A DNA stretch of 64,000 nucleotides from Singulisphaera sp. (GCA_027451445.1 DAIDJG010000013.1:1-64000); one strand, 5' to 3'. Numbered from the stretch's first letter, positions 16,682 to 26,393 are shown. Notes: generated from the letters alone by a model not told the origin. Numbers and translations: made by a program.

Positions 16682-18343
16682 ATGACCGTGCAAGCGAGCC
16701 CCCAGACCGCCGAATCCACGGTCGTCGAGCCGGGGGGTAAATTGACTCCTCTGCCGGCCGGATGGAGCTCGCTTCCTCGCGCCTTCGCGGTCGCCGCGCG
16801 CGCGAGTTCCAAGAAAACGGCCATGGCCGACAGCAGTGGAGCGCGTCTGACCTACAGCGACACGTTGCTGCGCTCGATCGTTCTCGGACGCGTGCTGGCT
16901 CGTGCACTCAGTCCCCATCCTTACGTGGGGCTGCTCCTCCCTCCCGCTGTCCCATCGTCCGTTGCGAATCTGGCGCTGGCGCTTTGGGGTAAGATCCCTG
17001 TCAATTTGAATTACACGGCGAGCCAGCACCTGATCGATTCCTCGATCGACCAATGTGGCATCACGCACGTCGTCACGTCCCGCAAGGCGCTCGAGAAGCT
17101 CAAGCTGGAGCCCAAAGGAAAGCTCATTTACCTGGAAGACGTGCCTGCTCAGGTCACATTGCTCGACAAGGCGTTCGCGGCCTTCGTGGCGAAAGTGCTG
17201 CCCATCAGTGCGTTTGGCACGTTCTTGCCGGGGCTGCGTCGCGAGAGTCTGGACGAGACTGCCACCGTCATTTTCACGTCGGGTTCCACGGGAGACCCCA
17301 AGGGGGTCGTTCTGTCGCATCGCAATGTCTTGAGTAATGTCCATCAGATGAACCAGCATCTCGACCTCTTGCCTGACGAAAGCGTGCTGGGGATCCTGCC
17401 ATTCTTCCACTCGTTCGGCTTCACCGTGACGATCTGGACGGTGCTCACGCTCGGAAAGCGGGTGGTCTACCACAACAATCCGCTCGATGCGCGCATTGTC
17501 GGCAACCTGTGTGCGAAGCATGACGTAACGATGCTGGTCGGCACGCCCACATTCATGAGGCTCTATCTCCAGAAGGCCGGGAAGGAGAGCTTCGGTAAAC
17601 TCGTCCACTTGCTGTTGGGGGCGGAGAAGCTCAAGCCCGAGCTGGCCGCCGCCATTCGGGAGGAACTCGGGATCGATCCGATGGAAGGCTACGGCTGCAC
17701 CGAGCTCTCGCCGGTTGTCGCGGTCAACCAGCGGGGAAACAAGCGCACACCCGACGGGCGGACCGTTCCGGGCAATCGGCTCGGGACAACCGGTACGCCC
17801 TTGCCGGGCACTTACATCAAATCGGTTGATCCCGAGTCGGGTGCCGAACTCAGCCCATTGACGGAAGGAATGATTCACGTGAAAGGGCCCCAGGTCATGG
17901 TGGGGTACCTCAATCGCGCGGAGGCTACCGCGAAGGTCCTCAAGGACGGGTGGTACTGCACCGGGGACCTGGGGTTCGTCGATGCCGACGGATTCCTGAC
18001 AATCACGGGCCGGCTCAGCCGGTTCTCGAAGATCGGTGGCGAGATGGTTCCCCACGAGGGCCTCGAGGGAGCCATCCTTCGTACGACCGGAGTGACTGAG
18101 CAATGCGTGGCGGTGACGTCGCTGCCAGACCCGAAGCGAGGTGAACGGCTTGTTGTGGTCTACACGGATATGGGCATGTCGCCAGAGCAACTGTGTCAGA
18201 AGCTTAACCATTCCGAAATCCCGAAATTGTGGATCCCCTCGCCGGACAGCTTCCTCGCGGTTGAGGCCATTCCAATCCTCGGCACCGGTAAGCTCGACCT
18301 TCGCGGATTGCGTGAACTGGCCGCCGCACGATTCGGTCAGTAA
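16682..18343 (+). CDS. AMP-forming acyl-CoA / acyl-ACP ligase
   Basis: Adenylates a carboxylic acid (probably a fatty acid) with ATP and transfers it to a thiol. 553 residues from ATG 16682; GAGGAG (16668-16673) is 8 bases upstream, so longer upstream starts are rejected. The AMP-binding P-loop is I-F-T-S-G-S-T-G-D-P-K-G-V, then F-F-H-S-F-G-F-T, the Y-G-C-T-E-L-S motif, Y-C-T-G-D-L-G and a C-terminal G-T-G-K-L-D-L with the catalytic Lys. The sequence resembles the ligase half of Aas (2-acylglycerophosphoethanolamine acyltransferase/acyl-ACP synthetase) without the acyltransferase half. Substrate is inferred. It stands alone, followed by a palindromic element. Confidence 0.88.
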   Translation: MTVQASPQTAESTVVEPGGKLTPLPAGWSSLPRAFAVAARASSKKTAMADSSGARLTYSDTLLRSIVLGRVLARALSPHPYVGLLLPPAVPSSVANLALALWGKIPVNLNYTASQHLIDSSIDQCGITHVVTSRKALEKLKLEPKGKLIYLEDVPAQVTLLDKAFAAFVAKVLPISAFGTFLPGLRRESLDETATVIFTSGSTGDPKGVVLSHRNVLSNVHQMNQHLDLLPDESVLGILPFFHSFGFTVTIWTVLTLGKRVVYHNNPLDARIVGNLCAKHDVTMLVGTPTFMRLYLQKAGKESFGKLVHLLLGAEKLKPELAAAIREELGIDPMEGYGCTELSPVVAVNQRGNKRTPDGRTVPGNRLGTTGTPLPGTYIKSVDPESGAELSPLTEGMIHVKGPQVMVGYLNRAEATAKVLKDGWYCTGDLGFVDADGFLTITGRLSRFSKIGGEMVPHEGLEGAILRTTGVTEQCVAVTSLPDPKRGERLVVVYTDMGMSPEQLCQKLNHSEIPKLWIPSPDSFLAVEAIPILGTGKLDLRGLRELAAARFGQ

Positions 18344-18519
18344 GAGTCTGTCCCAATCGTGCGTGAAGCGTGGAAATGGGGACTGGCTCCGGACGTCTTC
18401 GGACGGTGCCTGTCCCCATTTTCACGCTTCACGCTCCGCCGGAAAACGGGGACTGGCACCTCGAAGACTCGGAGCCAGTCCCCGTTTTCCGGCTCCGCTC
18501 CACTTCCGGGACAGACTCT
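18343..18519. repeat. 177-bp nested palindromic element (MITE/REP-like)
   Basis: Outer arms AGAGTCTGTCCC (18343-18354) and GGGACAGACTCT (18508-18519) are perfect inverted repeats. Inside are two further hairpins: GCGTGAAGCGTG...ATGGGGACTGGC against GCCTGTCCCCAT...CACGCTTCACGC, and CCGGAAAACGGGGACTGGC against GCCAGTCCCCGTTTTCCGG. The left tip overlaps the last base of the ligase stop codon. It encodes no protein. It may also act as a terminator for the ligase gene. Confidence 0.85.
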
Positions 18520-18645
18520 AACACCCGAGAGTGAGGAATTGTGAACCGAATTGGCCAATAGCGTATTCATCGCCGGGCTGATTGATTAAGATTCATTGGG
18601 AGCGAGTGTCAACGACAACGATGCGCCTCACCCCTGGAGCCTGGG

Positions 18646-20004
18646 ATGGAGGTTGTCCTCAAGGTCAAGTCGGGTCCGCATCAGGGCGAGGTCCATTCTG
18701 CGCAAGGCGACGTTTCTCTGGTCGTCGGCCGCTCGTCTCAGGCGGGGCTCCCCTTACCCGAGGACCGCTTACTCTCTCGTGAGCATTTCCGGATCGACTT
18801 GAACCCATCGTGTTGCACCCTCGTCGACCTGGGAAGCACGAACGGGACGAAGGTGAACAACTTGAGGGTCGATACCACCCAACTCCGCCACGGCGATGTG
18901 ATCGCGGCGGGTGACAGCATGTTGGTGGTACAGGTGGAACAGCCGCAGAACCAGGAAGTCCCGCGCCTCCGTTGTCCGGGTTGCGGACATCCGATTCCTC
19001 GGCAGCCAATCCCCTCTCCATCTCGCGTTTGCATCGTCTGCCAGGCCAAGAGCCGGCGCTTTCCCAGGACCGATCGCGACTATTTGATCGAACGCATGAT
19101 CGGCGGCGGAGGCATGGGCGAGGTCTATCTTGCCAAGGATCTCGAGCACCAGCGCCAGGTGGCCATCAAGATGATTCCCGCCACTTCCGGAGCAAGCGAG
19201 CGCGCGCGCAGTTACTTCCGCCGCGAAATGAAGGTGCTGCGCGACTTGCTCATGCCGAACGGTGAGTGTCATCCCAACATCGTTCAGTTCTACGACGTGA
19301 TCGACGTCGACGGTCAGATGCAACTCATCATGGAGTACGTTGCCGGCAAGAGTGCCCTGCTCTGGCTCAGCGAGACTTCGGCGCGCGACTCCGGAGGCAG
19401 CAAGACCGCGATTGACGTCGAAAACGGATCGAACTCGGAAGCCTTGAAGGACGCGGCGCCGTTAGCCGTCGCGTCGGCCGTGCGCATCGGCTGGCAGCTT
19501 CTTTCGGCGCTCGAATACGCGCACGAGAAGGGATATGTGCATCGGGACGTCAAGCCGTCGAATGTCCTGATCATGGGGCCGAGGCATCGTCCGAAGGTCA
19601 AGCTTTCCGACTTCGGACTGGCGAAGAGCTTTCGAGAGAATGCCGAGTTCGAGATCCTGACGGCTCAGGGCGTGATCGGAGGATCAGTCGGCTTCCTGTC
19701 GCCGGACCACATCCGCGCCTTTCGAGAGCTCAAAGCTCCCGCCGACATCTATTGCGCGGGGGTAACCCTGTACTACCTGCTCACCCTGCGGTACCCCTAT
19801 CTGGGTTTCGATCCCCACCAGCCGGACGCGTACACTCTGATTCTGGAAAACCCACCCGTCCCGCTGCGCGTATTTCGCCCGGACGTTCCGGAGGGACTCG
19901 AACGCATCATCCGCAAGGCGCTGGAGAAGCACCCCCAGGCACGTTGGAAAACTGCGGGTGAAATGGCCGATGCCCTGCGTTCGCTGTCGCTCAGTCCGGC
20001 CTGA
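18646..20004 (+). CDS. Ser/Thr protein kinase with N-terminal FHA domain and zinc-knuckle-like linker
   Basis: 452 residues. Residues about 22-95 are an FHA phosphothreonine-binding domain (V-G-R-S, L-S-R-E-H-F, D-L-G-S-T-N-G-T). Residues 110-132 hold two CxxC pairs (C-P-G-C and C-I-V-C), a possible zinc site. The kinase domain covers about 146-445: glycine loop G-G-G-G-M-G-E-V, VAIK with Lys175, H-R-D-V-K-P-S-N catalytic loop, and D-F-G-L-A-K. There is no transmembrane helix, so it should be cytoplasmic. FHA upstream of a kinase suggests self- or partner-recognition after phosphorylation. It lies between the palindromic element and a lipoprotein isomerase, without obvious operon partner. Confidence 0.9.
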   Translation: MEVVLKVKSGPHQGEVHSAQGDVSLVVGRSSQAGLPLPEDRLLSREHFRIDLNPSCCTLVDLGSTNGTKVNNLRVDTTQLRHGDVIAAGDSMLVVQVEQPQNQEVPRLRCPGCGHPIPRQPIPSPSRVCIVCQAKSRRFPRTDRDYLIERMIGGGGMGEVYLAKDLEHQRQVAIKMIPATSGASERARSYFRREMKVLRDLLMPNGECHPNIVQFYDVIDVDGQMQLIMEYVAGKSALLWLSETSARDSGGSKTAIDVENGSNSEALKDAAPLAVASAVRIGWQLLSALEYAHEKGYVHRDVKPSNVLIMGPRHRPKVKLSDFGLAKSFRENAEFEILTAQGVIGGSVGFLSPDHIRAFRELKAPADIYCAGVTLYYLLTLRYPYLGFDPHQPDAYTLILENPPVPLRVFRPDVPEGLERIIRKALEKHPQARWKTAGEMADALRSLSLSPA

Positions 20005-20284
20005 ATCGGGCTTCTGCGTTTGTATTGAGGTCAAAAAGGGACCTTAATAGGCCATCCATGCTCGCAAACGCCGGTCGTAAACCGCCAAACCGCTCTTGCA
20101 GCATGTGAAGGTCGAAGGTACTCTGCCGACGCCATTCTCGATGTGCCAGCGGCCGAATCGCGCCCCTCGGTATTTCACCTCTCGATCTGAGTCACACGAA
20201 GCGACTCCTTGCGTCTCCGATGCGCGTTCGCGCGCTGTCTGTTCGGTGACGCTTCCCCAGTCTCCAAGGACGGAGAAACCGCCA

Positions 20285-22603
20285 ATGAACCGTCATGTCG
20301 TCGCCGGGCTCCTGATCTTGGCCCTCGCGGGCTGCGCGCGCGATCGCGTCGCTCAGCGGGGTGGCCAGGGTGTGGGGGGACCCGTCGGACTCCCGCCGGA
20401 AGTGCCGCCGATATCCGAAACCATCAATCAGGGAGCTCCCTCGCTTGGTGCCAACGCGCTCCTCGCCGACAAGGCCCATGGGACCATCTCAGCGCCTCTG
20501 AATACGGGTGGAGCAATTGTACCCGCCCCTCCCGATGCGATGGGTGATCCATCGACGATGTCTACCGCAAGTGTCGCGGCCTCGCCCGGTGAGAGCGGAG
20601 GCTCTGCCAGCGCGGCTACGGCATCCCCATCGACCACGGGTAATATCGCCGCTCTTCCGGGCGCGAATCCTGCGGCCGGCCCTCATGTCGCGAGCGGGCG
20701 ACCGGTCGCGTCGACGCAACCCCACGAGCACGGCCCTCCGGCGGCGCTTTCGGCCCCGGCCGAAGAGAGACCCCAACCGAGCACGCCCGCGCCCGCGATG
20801 AGTTCGCTTGAAGGAAGTTCCCCCGCCTCCGCCATCGGTCAACCTACAGACGCCGGAGCACGGACCCTGGTGCCGCCCGCTCAACCCGGACCGGGAACGA
20901 GCGACCCACTGCTCGGCGCCAACCCACAGGTTATGCCGGAGATCGATCCGGCCGGGTTACCACCGAGGGCCGGGGACGCAGGCGTGCAGCCGGCCGCAGG
21001 AACGGTTCCGGTCGTCGGACCCGCCACGCCTCCACTCGGCAAGGAGCCGAAGCCCGGTGCGGATTCCGATGTGATGCCGAACATGGAGTTGGCCCCCGCG
21101 CCGACCTCGGGAGGATCCGGCGGATCACCCGTACGCGAGGATTTGCCCACCTCACTCGTGCCCGCCGAATCCGGTGCGTCAGCCCCCGAGGGTGCCGCAC
21201 TGCCCAAAGCGAACCAGGATTCGCTCCTGGGTGCCAGCCCGTCGCTCATGCCCGACATGCAACTGCCACCGCCGAGGCAACCCAGGAACGAGAAGACAAT
21301 TCACGGAATCGAAGCTGCCAAGGGTCAGAGCGGCGCTGGGTCCAACCCGGCCGGGGGCACAAGTCCGCCGACCGCCGACAGCGACGTGATGCCTCCGATC
21401 GTGCTCCCGCCGGACACTGCCAAAGCCCCCGGGGCGGTTCCCGCGCCCGTTGATCCCCTGCCCCCGGTCGTGGCACCGCCGCCAGCCGAGGTGGCCCCGC
21501 CCTCCGCCGCACCGTCGACTCCCGTCGACCCCGCGCCGCCTCCCCAGGCGGCACGGGCCAAGCGCGACTCCGGCCTCGCCCGCACTGCGGGCGAGGCGGC
21601 GACGGTTCGCTCGCAAGTGAAGACTCAAGCGATCAAGCCCGCCGGCGAAATCGCCGCACACGTGGGAGACGACATCATCACGTTCACCGAGCTCACCAAC
21701 GCGCTGAAGGATCAACTCGAGGGCCAGTTCAAGGGAATGCCCACGAACGATAAGAAGAGCGTGAACATGCTCGCCGCGGTCACCCTTCAGGATCTCATTG
21801 ACCGGAACGTCATCTATCAGGAAGTCAAAAGGAAACTCAAGGACCCCAAGAAACTCAAGGCGGTGAATGACATCGCCGACCGGATCTGGACCGATAGCGA
21901 ACTCCCCGCCCAGATTCGTAAGCACAAGGCGGAAGACGAAAAAACACTCCGGGAAATCCTGGCCAAAAAGGGGCGGTCGCTCGACGACATCCGCGAAAAC
22001 CACCGGATCAATTTCCTGACCCACGGGTACCTGGAACAGGAAGTGGCGTCAAAGTTCAAAGCCGGTCTCTCCGAAATGCGGGACTATTATAACGAGCATT
22101 TGAACGATTTCGATCGACCCGCACAGCGCACGTGGCGAGAGGTCCTGATCGAGGTCGACAAATCGCCAAACCGTGTGGCAGCTCGCCAGCGTGCCGAATC
22201 TGCACTGGCCCGTCTTCGTCGCGGTGATGACTTCGCCAAGGTGGCTCAGAGCGACAGCGACGGACCAAACAAGTCACGCGGCGGTGTCTGGCAAACCTCG
22301 CCGGGTGGATACTCGGTTGCCTCGGTCAACGCCGCGCTCGAAACGACCCCGGTCGGCGAGATCAGCTCAATCATCGAAGGTCCCACGAGCTTTCACATCA
22401 TTCGCGTCGACGAACGTCGAGAAGCCGGCCCTGCCCGCTTCGATGAGGTTCAGGATGAAATCCGTGAGATCGTTCAGAGAAAAAAGTCCCGCGCCGGACT
22501 CAACGAGTACATTGTGAATCTTCGCAAGAAAGTAATCATTCGTACGATGTTCGATGGTACCGACAGCGATCCGGCCCTCATCCGTGCTTCTGCCAAACCA
22601 TGA
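20285..22603 (+). CDS. Lipoprotein SurA/PpiC-type peptidyl-prolyl isomerase with long Pro/Ala-rich linker
   Basis: 772 residues from ATG 20285, with a short leader ending in lipobox L-A-G-C (Cys17), so it is probably an envelope lipoprotein. Residues about 30-440 are a Pro/Ala/Ser/Gly-rich linker holding repeated motifs: S/D-L-L-G-A-x-P-x-x-M-P and D-S-D-V-M-P, each followed by an acidic-to-proline stretch, alternating. From about 450 a SurA-like N-domain (E-I-A-A-H-V-G-D-D-I-I-T) leads to a parvulin/PpiC rotamase domain (R-E-V-L-I-E-V, R-L-R-R-G-D-D-F-A-K-V-A, G-G-V-W-Q-T, I-S-S-I-I, F-H-I-I-R-V). Role inferred: outer-membrane/periplasmic protein folding. The start was chosen because it begins the only sensible signal peptide. 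Confidence 0.85.
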   Translation: MNRHVVAGLLILALAGCARDRVAQRGGQGVGGPVGLPPEVPPISETINQGAPSLGANALLADKAHGTISAPLNTGGAIVPAPPDAMGDPSTMSTASVAASPGESGGSASAATASPSTTGNIAALPGANPAAGPHVASGRPVASTQPHEHGPPAALSAPAEERPQPSTPAPAMSSLEGSSPASAIGQPTDAGARTLVPPAQPGPGTSDPLLGANPQVMPEIDPAGLPPRAGDAGVQPAAGTVPVVGPATPPLGKEPKPGADSDVMPNMELAPAPTSGGSGGSPVREDLPTSLVPAESGASAPEGAALPKANQDSLLGASPSLMPDMQLPPPRQPRNEKTIHGIEAAKGQSGAGSNPAGGTSPPTADSDVMPPIVLPPDTAKAPGAVPAPVDPLPPVVAPPPAEVAPPSAAPSTPVDPAPPPQAARAKRDSGLARTAGEAATVRSQVKTQAIKPAGEIAAHVGDDIITFTELTNALKDQLEGQFKGMPTNDKKSVNMLAAVTLQDLIDRNVIYQEVKRKLKDPKKLKAVNDIADRIWTDSELPAQIRKHKAEDEKTLREILAKKGRSLDDIRENHRINFLTHGYLEQEVASKFKAGLSEMRDYYNEHLNDFDRPAQRTWREVLIEVDKSPNRVAARQRAESALARLRRGDDFAKVAQSDSDGPNKSRGGVWQTSPGGYSVASVNAALETTPVGEISSIIEGPTSFHIIRVDERREAGPARFDEVQDEIREIVQRKKSRAGLNEYIVNLRKKVIIRTMFDGTDSDPALIRASAKP

Positions 22604-22640
22604 TCAGTCGACGCATTCAGTGACGTACCTCGCCGCTCCG

Positions 22641-22664
22641 GATCACCGCTCTTCTCCGGTGATC
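22641..22664. terminator. Weak stem-loop between convergent genes
   Basis: GATCACC (22641-22647) pairs with GGTGATC (22658-22664) across a 10-base loop between the convergent lipoprotein and DUF58 genes. No T-run follows, so termination is only a guess. Confidence 0.3.
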
Positions 22665-22801
22665 ACCCACCTCACATGCCCTTCCCTACGCGTTCCCACC
22701 GCTCGGCTCGCGGAATATAGGGTCTGTTGCAGTGCCCACCGCTTGGAAACCGGCAAGCCGCACCCACTTTACAAGTGCGCTGGGCCTTTCCGTACTCCCG
22801 C

Positions 22802-24118
22802 TCATAGCAAATGCCTGGCCTTGATCTGCAGGTATTGGTTGATGAGAGGCGCTGTGAGCTCGCCTGGAAAGACGTCGAGTGTCAAGACACCACGCCGGCG
22901 CAACGCCGCGAGAGACTTTTCGCGCCAGTTGAGGAGGGCTGCCGCCGCGGCGCCTCGATAGAGCCCGATGCCGTCGTCGGGCGCATGATCGGCGAGCTCG
23001 AATATGTCGTGATCGCGCAGAAAAACTCCGAGCGGCAAGTGGCGGCCGACGAAGTTCGCCAGATGGCTCGCAACGATCTCGGCGTTGACATCATCAAAGA
23101 TATTCGTCATCAGGATCACGAGGGAACGCTTGCGGCAACGCTTTTCCAGCTCGACAAACGCGCGCTCGTAACGTGGCTCCACGATCTCGGGGAAGAGGTT
23201 GTGCACCGCGTGCACCAATCGGCGAATGCGCCCTGCGCCGCCGCCGGGAGGAACGTAGGCGCGCACGCGGTCGGAGAAGGCGAGCACACCGACCTGGTCG
23301 CCTCGGATCAGCGCGACATGTGCGAGGAGCAACATGGCGTTCAACGCATGGTCGAGCGGCGACAGTCCGCCGCCGGTGTCACCGGCCATCATGCGGCCGC
23401 AATCGATCAGGAAGATCAGACGCTGGCTCTGGTTCACCTGGTGGGCGCGAACCGTCAACTTGCGGCGGCGCGCGGTCGCCCGCCAGTCCATGTGCCGCGG
23501 CTCGTCCCCCTCCGTATAGTCGCGCAGACGCTCAAACTCGTTGTCCGTGCCCAGCTTTCTCGAACGCCGGACTCCCAGGGTGCTCAACTTATCGCGACGG
23601 GCCAGGACCGTATACCGCGCGATCTGACGGATATCGGGATACACCCGCACGTCGGTCCGCACCTTCCATGACACCGAGCGCTCCCAGAAGTTGAGCCGGC
23701 TCGAGACGAGCGCATACACGCGTCGGAACGCATAGCTGCCACGCCTCCGGGGTGTGATGCTGTAAACGACCGCGGCCAAACTCCGGCCCGGTACGCGCAC
23801 GAGGAAGTCGGCCGGCTCGGCGGCGAATGTGTCGGGGACGTCGTCGCGGAGCCGCAACACCCTTCCCCACCGGCCCGTGTTGCGCAGGATGAGCTCGACC
23901 TCCTGCTTTTCACCGAGCGACGCGACCGTCCCAGAACGGCGTTCGAACATGAACTTCCCCGCGCCAATGAGGGTAAAGAGGTCAATGAGCGCGACGAACG
24001 CGACCATGAGGTCGAGCCCGATGACGCCCCACCAGATGAGCGGCGAGGCGAAAACCGCGAGCGAAAGAAGCGCGGGGATGAGCAGGGCGTAACCCAGGGC
24101 TCGGCCGGGCCAGATCAT
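22802..24118 (-). CDS. DUF58 domain protein (vWA-like), partner of MoxR ATPase
   Basis: 438 residues. Two N-terminal membrane helices (about 8-28 and 33-52), then a beta-rich region and the DUF58 core: F-E-R-L-R-D-Y-T-E-G-D-E-P-R-H-M-D-W-R-A-T-A and a vWA-like segment L-I-F-L-I-D-C-G-R-M-M with a further D-x-x-x-A-F-S-D stretch. The ATG overlaps the moxR stop by four bases. DUF58 proteins are usually encoded beside MoxR ATPases and are thought to be their membrane-side clients. This gene is the last of the seven-gene leftward cluster. Confidence 0.88.
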   Translation of the reverse strand: MIWPGRALGYALLIPALLSLAVFASPLIWWGVIGLDLMVAFVALIDLFTLIGAGKFMFERRSGTVASLGEKQEVELILRNTGRWGRVLRLRDDVPDTFAAEPADFLVRVPGRSLAAVVYSITPRRRGSYAFRRVYALVSSRLNFWERSVSWKVRTDVRVYPDIRQIARYTVLARRDKLSTLGVRRSRKLGTDNEFERLRDYTEGDEPRHMDWRATARRRKLTVRAHQVNQSQRLIFLIDCGRMMAGDTGGGLSPLDHALNAMLLLAHVALIRGDQVGVLAFSDRVRAYVPPGGGAGRIRRLVHAVHNLFPEIVEPRYERAFVELEKRCRKRSLVILMTNIFDDVNAEIVASHLANFVGRHLPLGVFLRDHDIFELADHAPDDGIGLYRGAAAAALLNWREKSLAALRRRGVLTLDVFPGELTAPLINQYLQIKARHLL

Positions 24119-25188
24119 CGTAGCGGGACCTCCACCGAGCGGATCAACTCGGTCAGCAACTCATCCGCGGTTCGTCCCTCGACTTCGGCCTCGGGTGTGA
24201 GGATCACGCGGTGCCGCAGGGCCGGGAGGGCGATCTCCTGGACGTCGTCGGGGACGGCAAAGTCGCGTCCTTCGAGAGCGGCCATGGCGCGGGCCCCTCG
24301 CAGAACCGAGACTCCGGCTCTCGGCGATGCGCCGAGCGAAAACGCTGGCCATTGGCGGGTCTTTCGGACCAAGGCGGCGATGTAACCCAGCACATGATCG
24401 TCCACCAGGACCGCGGCGCAGTGCCGCTGCATCGCGAGGATCTCCTCCGGCCCCGACATCGTGTCGAGCTGCTCGGCCAGGGCGACGTCCGGCCCGCGCT
24501 CGCGGGTGTGCAAGCGCAGGATGTTCGTTTCCTCGTCGAGACTCGGGTAGTCGGCGACGAGCTTGAACAGGAAGCGGTCGAGCTGGGCTTCCGGAAGGTT
24601 GTACGTTCCCTCCGACTCGATCGGGTTCTGCGTGGCCATAACAAGGAACGGACGCTCGATCAGGTGACTCACCCCGTCGATGGTGACCCGTGTTTCCTGC
24701 ATGATCTCGAGCAGAGCCGAGTGCGTTTTGGCCGGCGCACGGTTGATCTCGTCGGCGAGCAGCAGTTGGGTGAAGACGGGTCCGGGCCGGAATCGGAAGT
24801 CGTGAATGCGCTCGTCGTAGATGGGAGAGCCCGTGACATCGGACGGCATCAGGTCGGGCGTGAACTGAATGCGGTTGAACTGACAGCCGAGCACCCGGCC
24901 AAGCGCTCTCACGAGCAGCGTCTTACCCAGCCCGGGGACGCTTTCGATCAGCACATGCCCGTCCGCCAGCAGCGCACCGAGGACTCCTCGGACGAGCGTT
25001 TCCTGACCCACGAAAACCTTGCTCAACTCCCCAAGGATGCGCCGCGCCCACTCCGCGACCGGCCCCGTGCCGATGCCAGGCGGCCTTGCCGCCGCCGCTG
25101 TCGATGCGGCGACGCGCCGAGGCGGCTCCTCCGGGGTGTCGGCAGGGAAGAAGATTTCCGGCAGGTCAGACGGGTTCGTATCGCTCAT
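24115..25188 (-). CDS. MoxR-family AAA+ ATPase
   Basis: 357 residues; AAA+ chaperone-like ATPase. Walker A is G-L-G-K-T-L-L-V-R-A, Walker B is L-L-A-D-E-I-N-R-A-P, followed by a sensor region A-T-Q-N-P-I-E-S-E-G-T-Y-N-L-P-E-A-Q-L-D-R-F, all MoxR hallmarks. Residues 1-45 are a Pro/Ala-rich lead. It overlaps both neighbours by four bases (ATGA), so it is translated as part of one polycistron. Inferred role: assembly or metal loading of proteins with vWA domains, here the DUF58 partner. Confidence 0.93.
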   Translation of the reverse strand: MSDTNPSDLPEIFFPADTPEEPPRRVAASTAAAARPPGIGTGPVAEWARRILGELSKVFVGQETLVRGVLGALLADGHVLIESVPGLGKTLLVRALGRVLGCQFNRIQFTPDLMPSDVTGSPIYDERIHDFRFRPGPVFTQLLLADEINRAPAKTHSALLEIMQETRVTIDGVSHLIERPFLVMATQNPIESEGTYNLPEAQLDRFLFKLVADYPSLDEETNILRLHTRERGPDVALAEQLDTMSGPEEILAMQRHCAAVLVDDHVLGYIAALVRKTRQWPAFSLGASPRAGVSVLRGARAMAALEGRDFAVPDDVQEIALPALRHRVILTPEAEVEGRTADELLTELIRSVEVPLR

Positions 25189-26393
25189 CGCTCTTCACGC
25201 TCGAGAGAGGGGAGTTTGGCCTGGGTTCCAAGCGGCGTTGCTTCGAGGGTCCCTTTGTCGGACGGCTGAAGGCGATCGCCGGTTTGCCTGTTAGGGAAGC
25301 GCCACTTGCGGTAGTTTTCAAGGATCGCGAGGGCCTGACGCGACTGCCGGGTTCGAGCCATGAGGGTGCCAAGCGCCAGGGGGTGCGCCACGGGTTGATC
25401 GGCTCCCGACGGAATCGCGGGGTGCGGGCGGCCGAGCCTCGCCGCACGTGCGAGGCATACGGCCAGGCCGAGCAGTAACATTTGAATGGCGATCCAGCGG
25501 AATTCCCAGATGCGTCGCAACATATTCCAGATCGAAGGCCCAACCTCCTCGCCGATGACGTCGCTTCCTTCAACGAACGCCACCTTTAGATCGGGTCCTT
25601 CTTCACACCCCCATTCGGCCGTGCGCTCGGCAAGCGGGCGGCGCCCCTTGATCAGCAACGCCCCGTTCAGGAGGAACGACCCGTTGGCAAGTACGAGCAC
25701 CCGGCTCGAATTGTAACGGCTCCATTCCAGGACCAGGGCCTCGTCGTCGCCTTTGAGCAGGACATTTTCCGCGTCGACCTTGAACGTTTCATGCCTGACG
25801 AGCGCGGCGCTCTTGGGATCGATGGACTTTGCCCACGGACCGTCGAGCGTCTTGCACGGTGCGGGCGGACCCTTGGCGGTGTTGACGGCGAACCAATCCG
25901 TCGGATTTGCGATCTCCTTGGGGCGGTGGGGAAGATGATCACTCCAATTCCATGACTGCCGCTGCCTTCGCTCGACACGCTCACGATCGGCGGTCGTCGT
26001 CTTTGGAGGGAGGTGGGCCAGGAGTTCGGTCCAGTAGTCGTGCTGCGCGTCGTAATCATTCACGACGTAAACCAGGCGCCGGCCCTCGCCGTCGTCGAGC
26101 CAATGTGCATACCATTCCGCCTCTTCGCTGGACGGCGGCCCAGGATGAGGTGAAAACCGAACGATGACATCGGCCCAATCCTTCAGATTCTCCGTGAGTC
26201 GAACCGCAGCGCGGACCTCATTCCCCTCCGCGCGGAACATCTCGGCGAGCGTTCCGGTTCCATTGATGCTCTGGCCACGTATGCGACCATAGTACGTTTC
26301 AACCTCCGATCCCCCGCAACCGGCGACGAGTGCGACGATCAGGGACAATGTCGAGGCCACGCGGATTCGTCGGTGGCGGTGGCCAGAGGTCAT
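25185..26393 (-). CDS. DUF4350 domain lipoprotein/membrane protein
   Basis: 402 residues. The N-terminus ends in a lipobox-like V-A-G-C (about residue 26), then a DUF4350-type domain: G-R-I-R-G-Q-S-I-N-G-T-G-T-L-A-E-M-F, followed by D-W-A-D-V-I-V-R-F and a Y-V-V-N-D-Y-D region. A membrane helix is near 300-320 (W-I-A-I-Q-M-L-L-L-G-L-A-V), and the C-terminal part is cytoplasmic. In MoxR clusters DUF4350 genes sit beside DUF4129 as here. Overlaps both neighbours by four bases. Confidence 0.82.
   Translation of the reverse strand: MTSGHRHRRIRVASTLSLIVALVAGCGGSEVETYYGRIRGQSINGTGTLAEMFRAEGNEVRAAVRLTENLKDWADVIVRFSPHPGPPSSEEAEWYAHWLDDGEGRRLVYVVNDYDAQHDYWTELLAHLPPKTTTADRERVERRQRQSWNWSDHLPHRPKEIANPTDWFAVNTAKGPPAPCKTLDGPWAKSIDPKSAALVRHETFKVDAENVLLKGDDEALVLEWSRYNSSRVLVLANGSFLLNGALLIKGRRPLAERTAEWGCEEGPDLKVAFVEGSDVIGEEVGPSIWNMLRRIWEFRWIAIQMLLLGLAVCLARAARLGRPHPAIPSGADQPVAHPLALGTLMARTRQSRQALAILENYRKWRFPNRQTGDRLQPSDKGTLEATPLGTQAKLPSLEREER

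Noticed and set aside
16661-18211. Leftward ORF of 516 codons opposite the acyl-CoA/ACP ligase
   Set aside because: Shadow of a gene with intact catalytic motifs and a good ribosome site on the plus strand.
22811-25269. Long plus-strand ORFs across the DUF58 and MoxR genes
   Set aside because: They overlie the well-motived minus-strand genes and have no recognisable domains.
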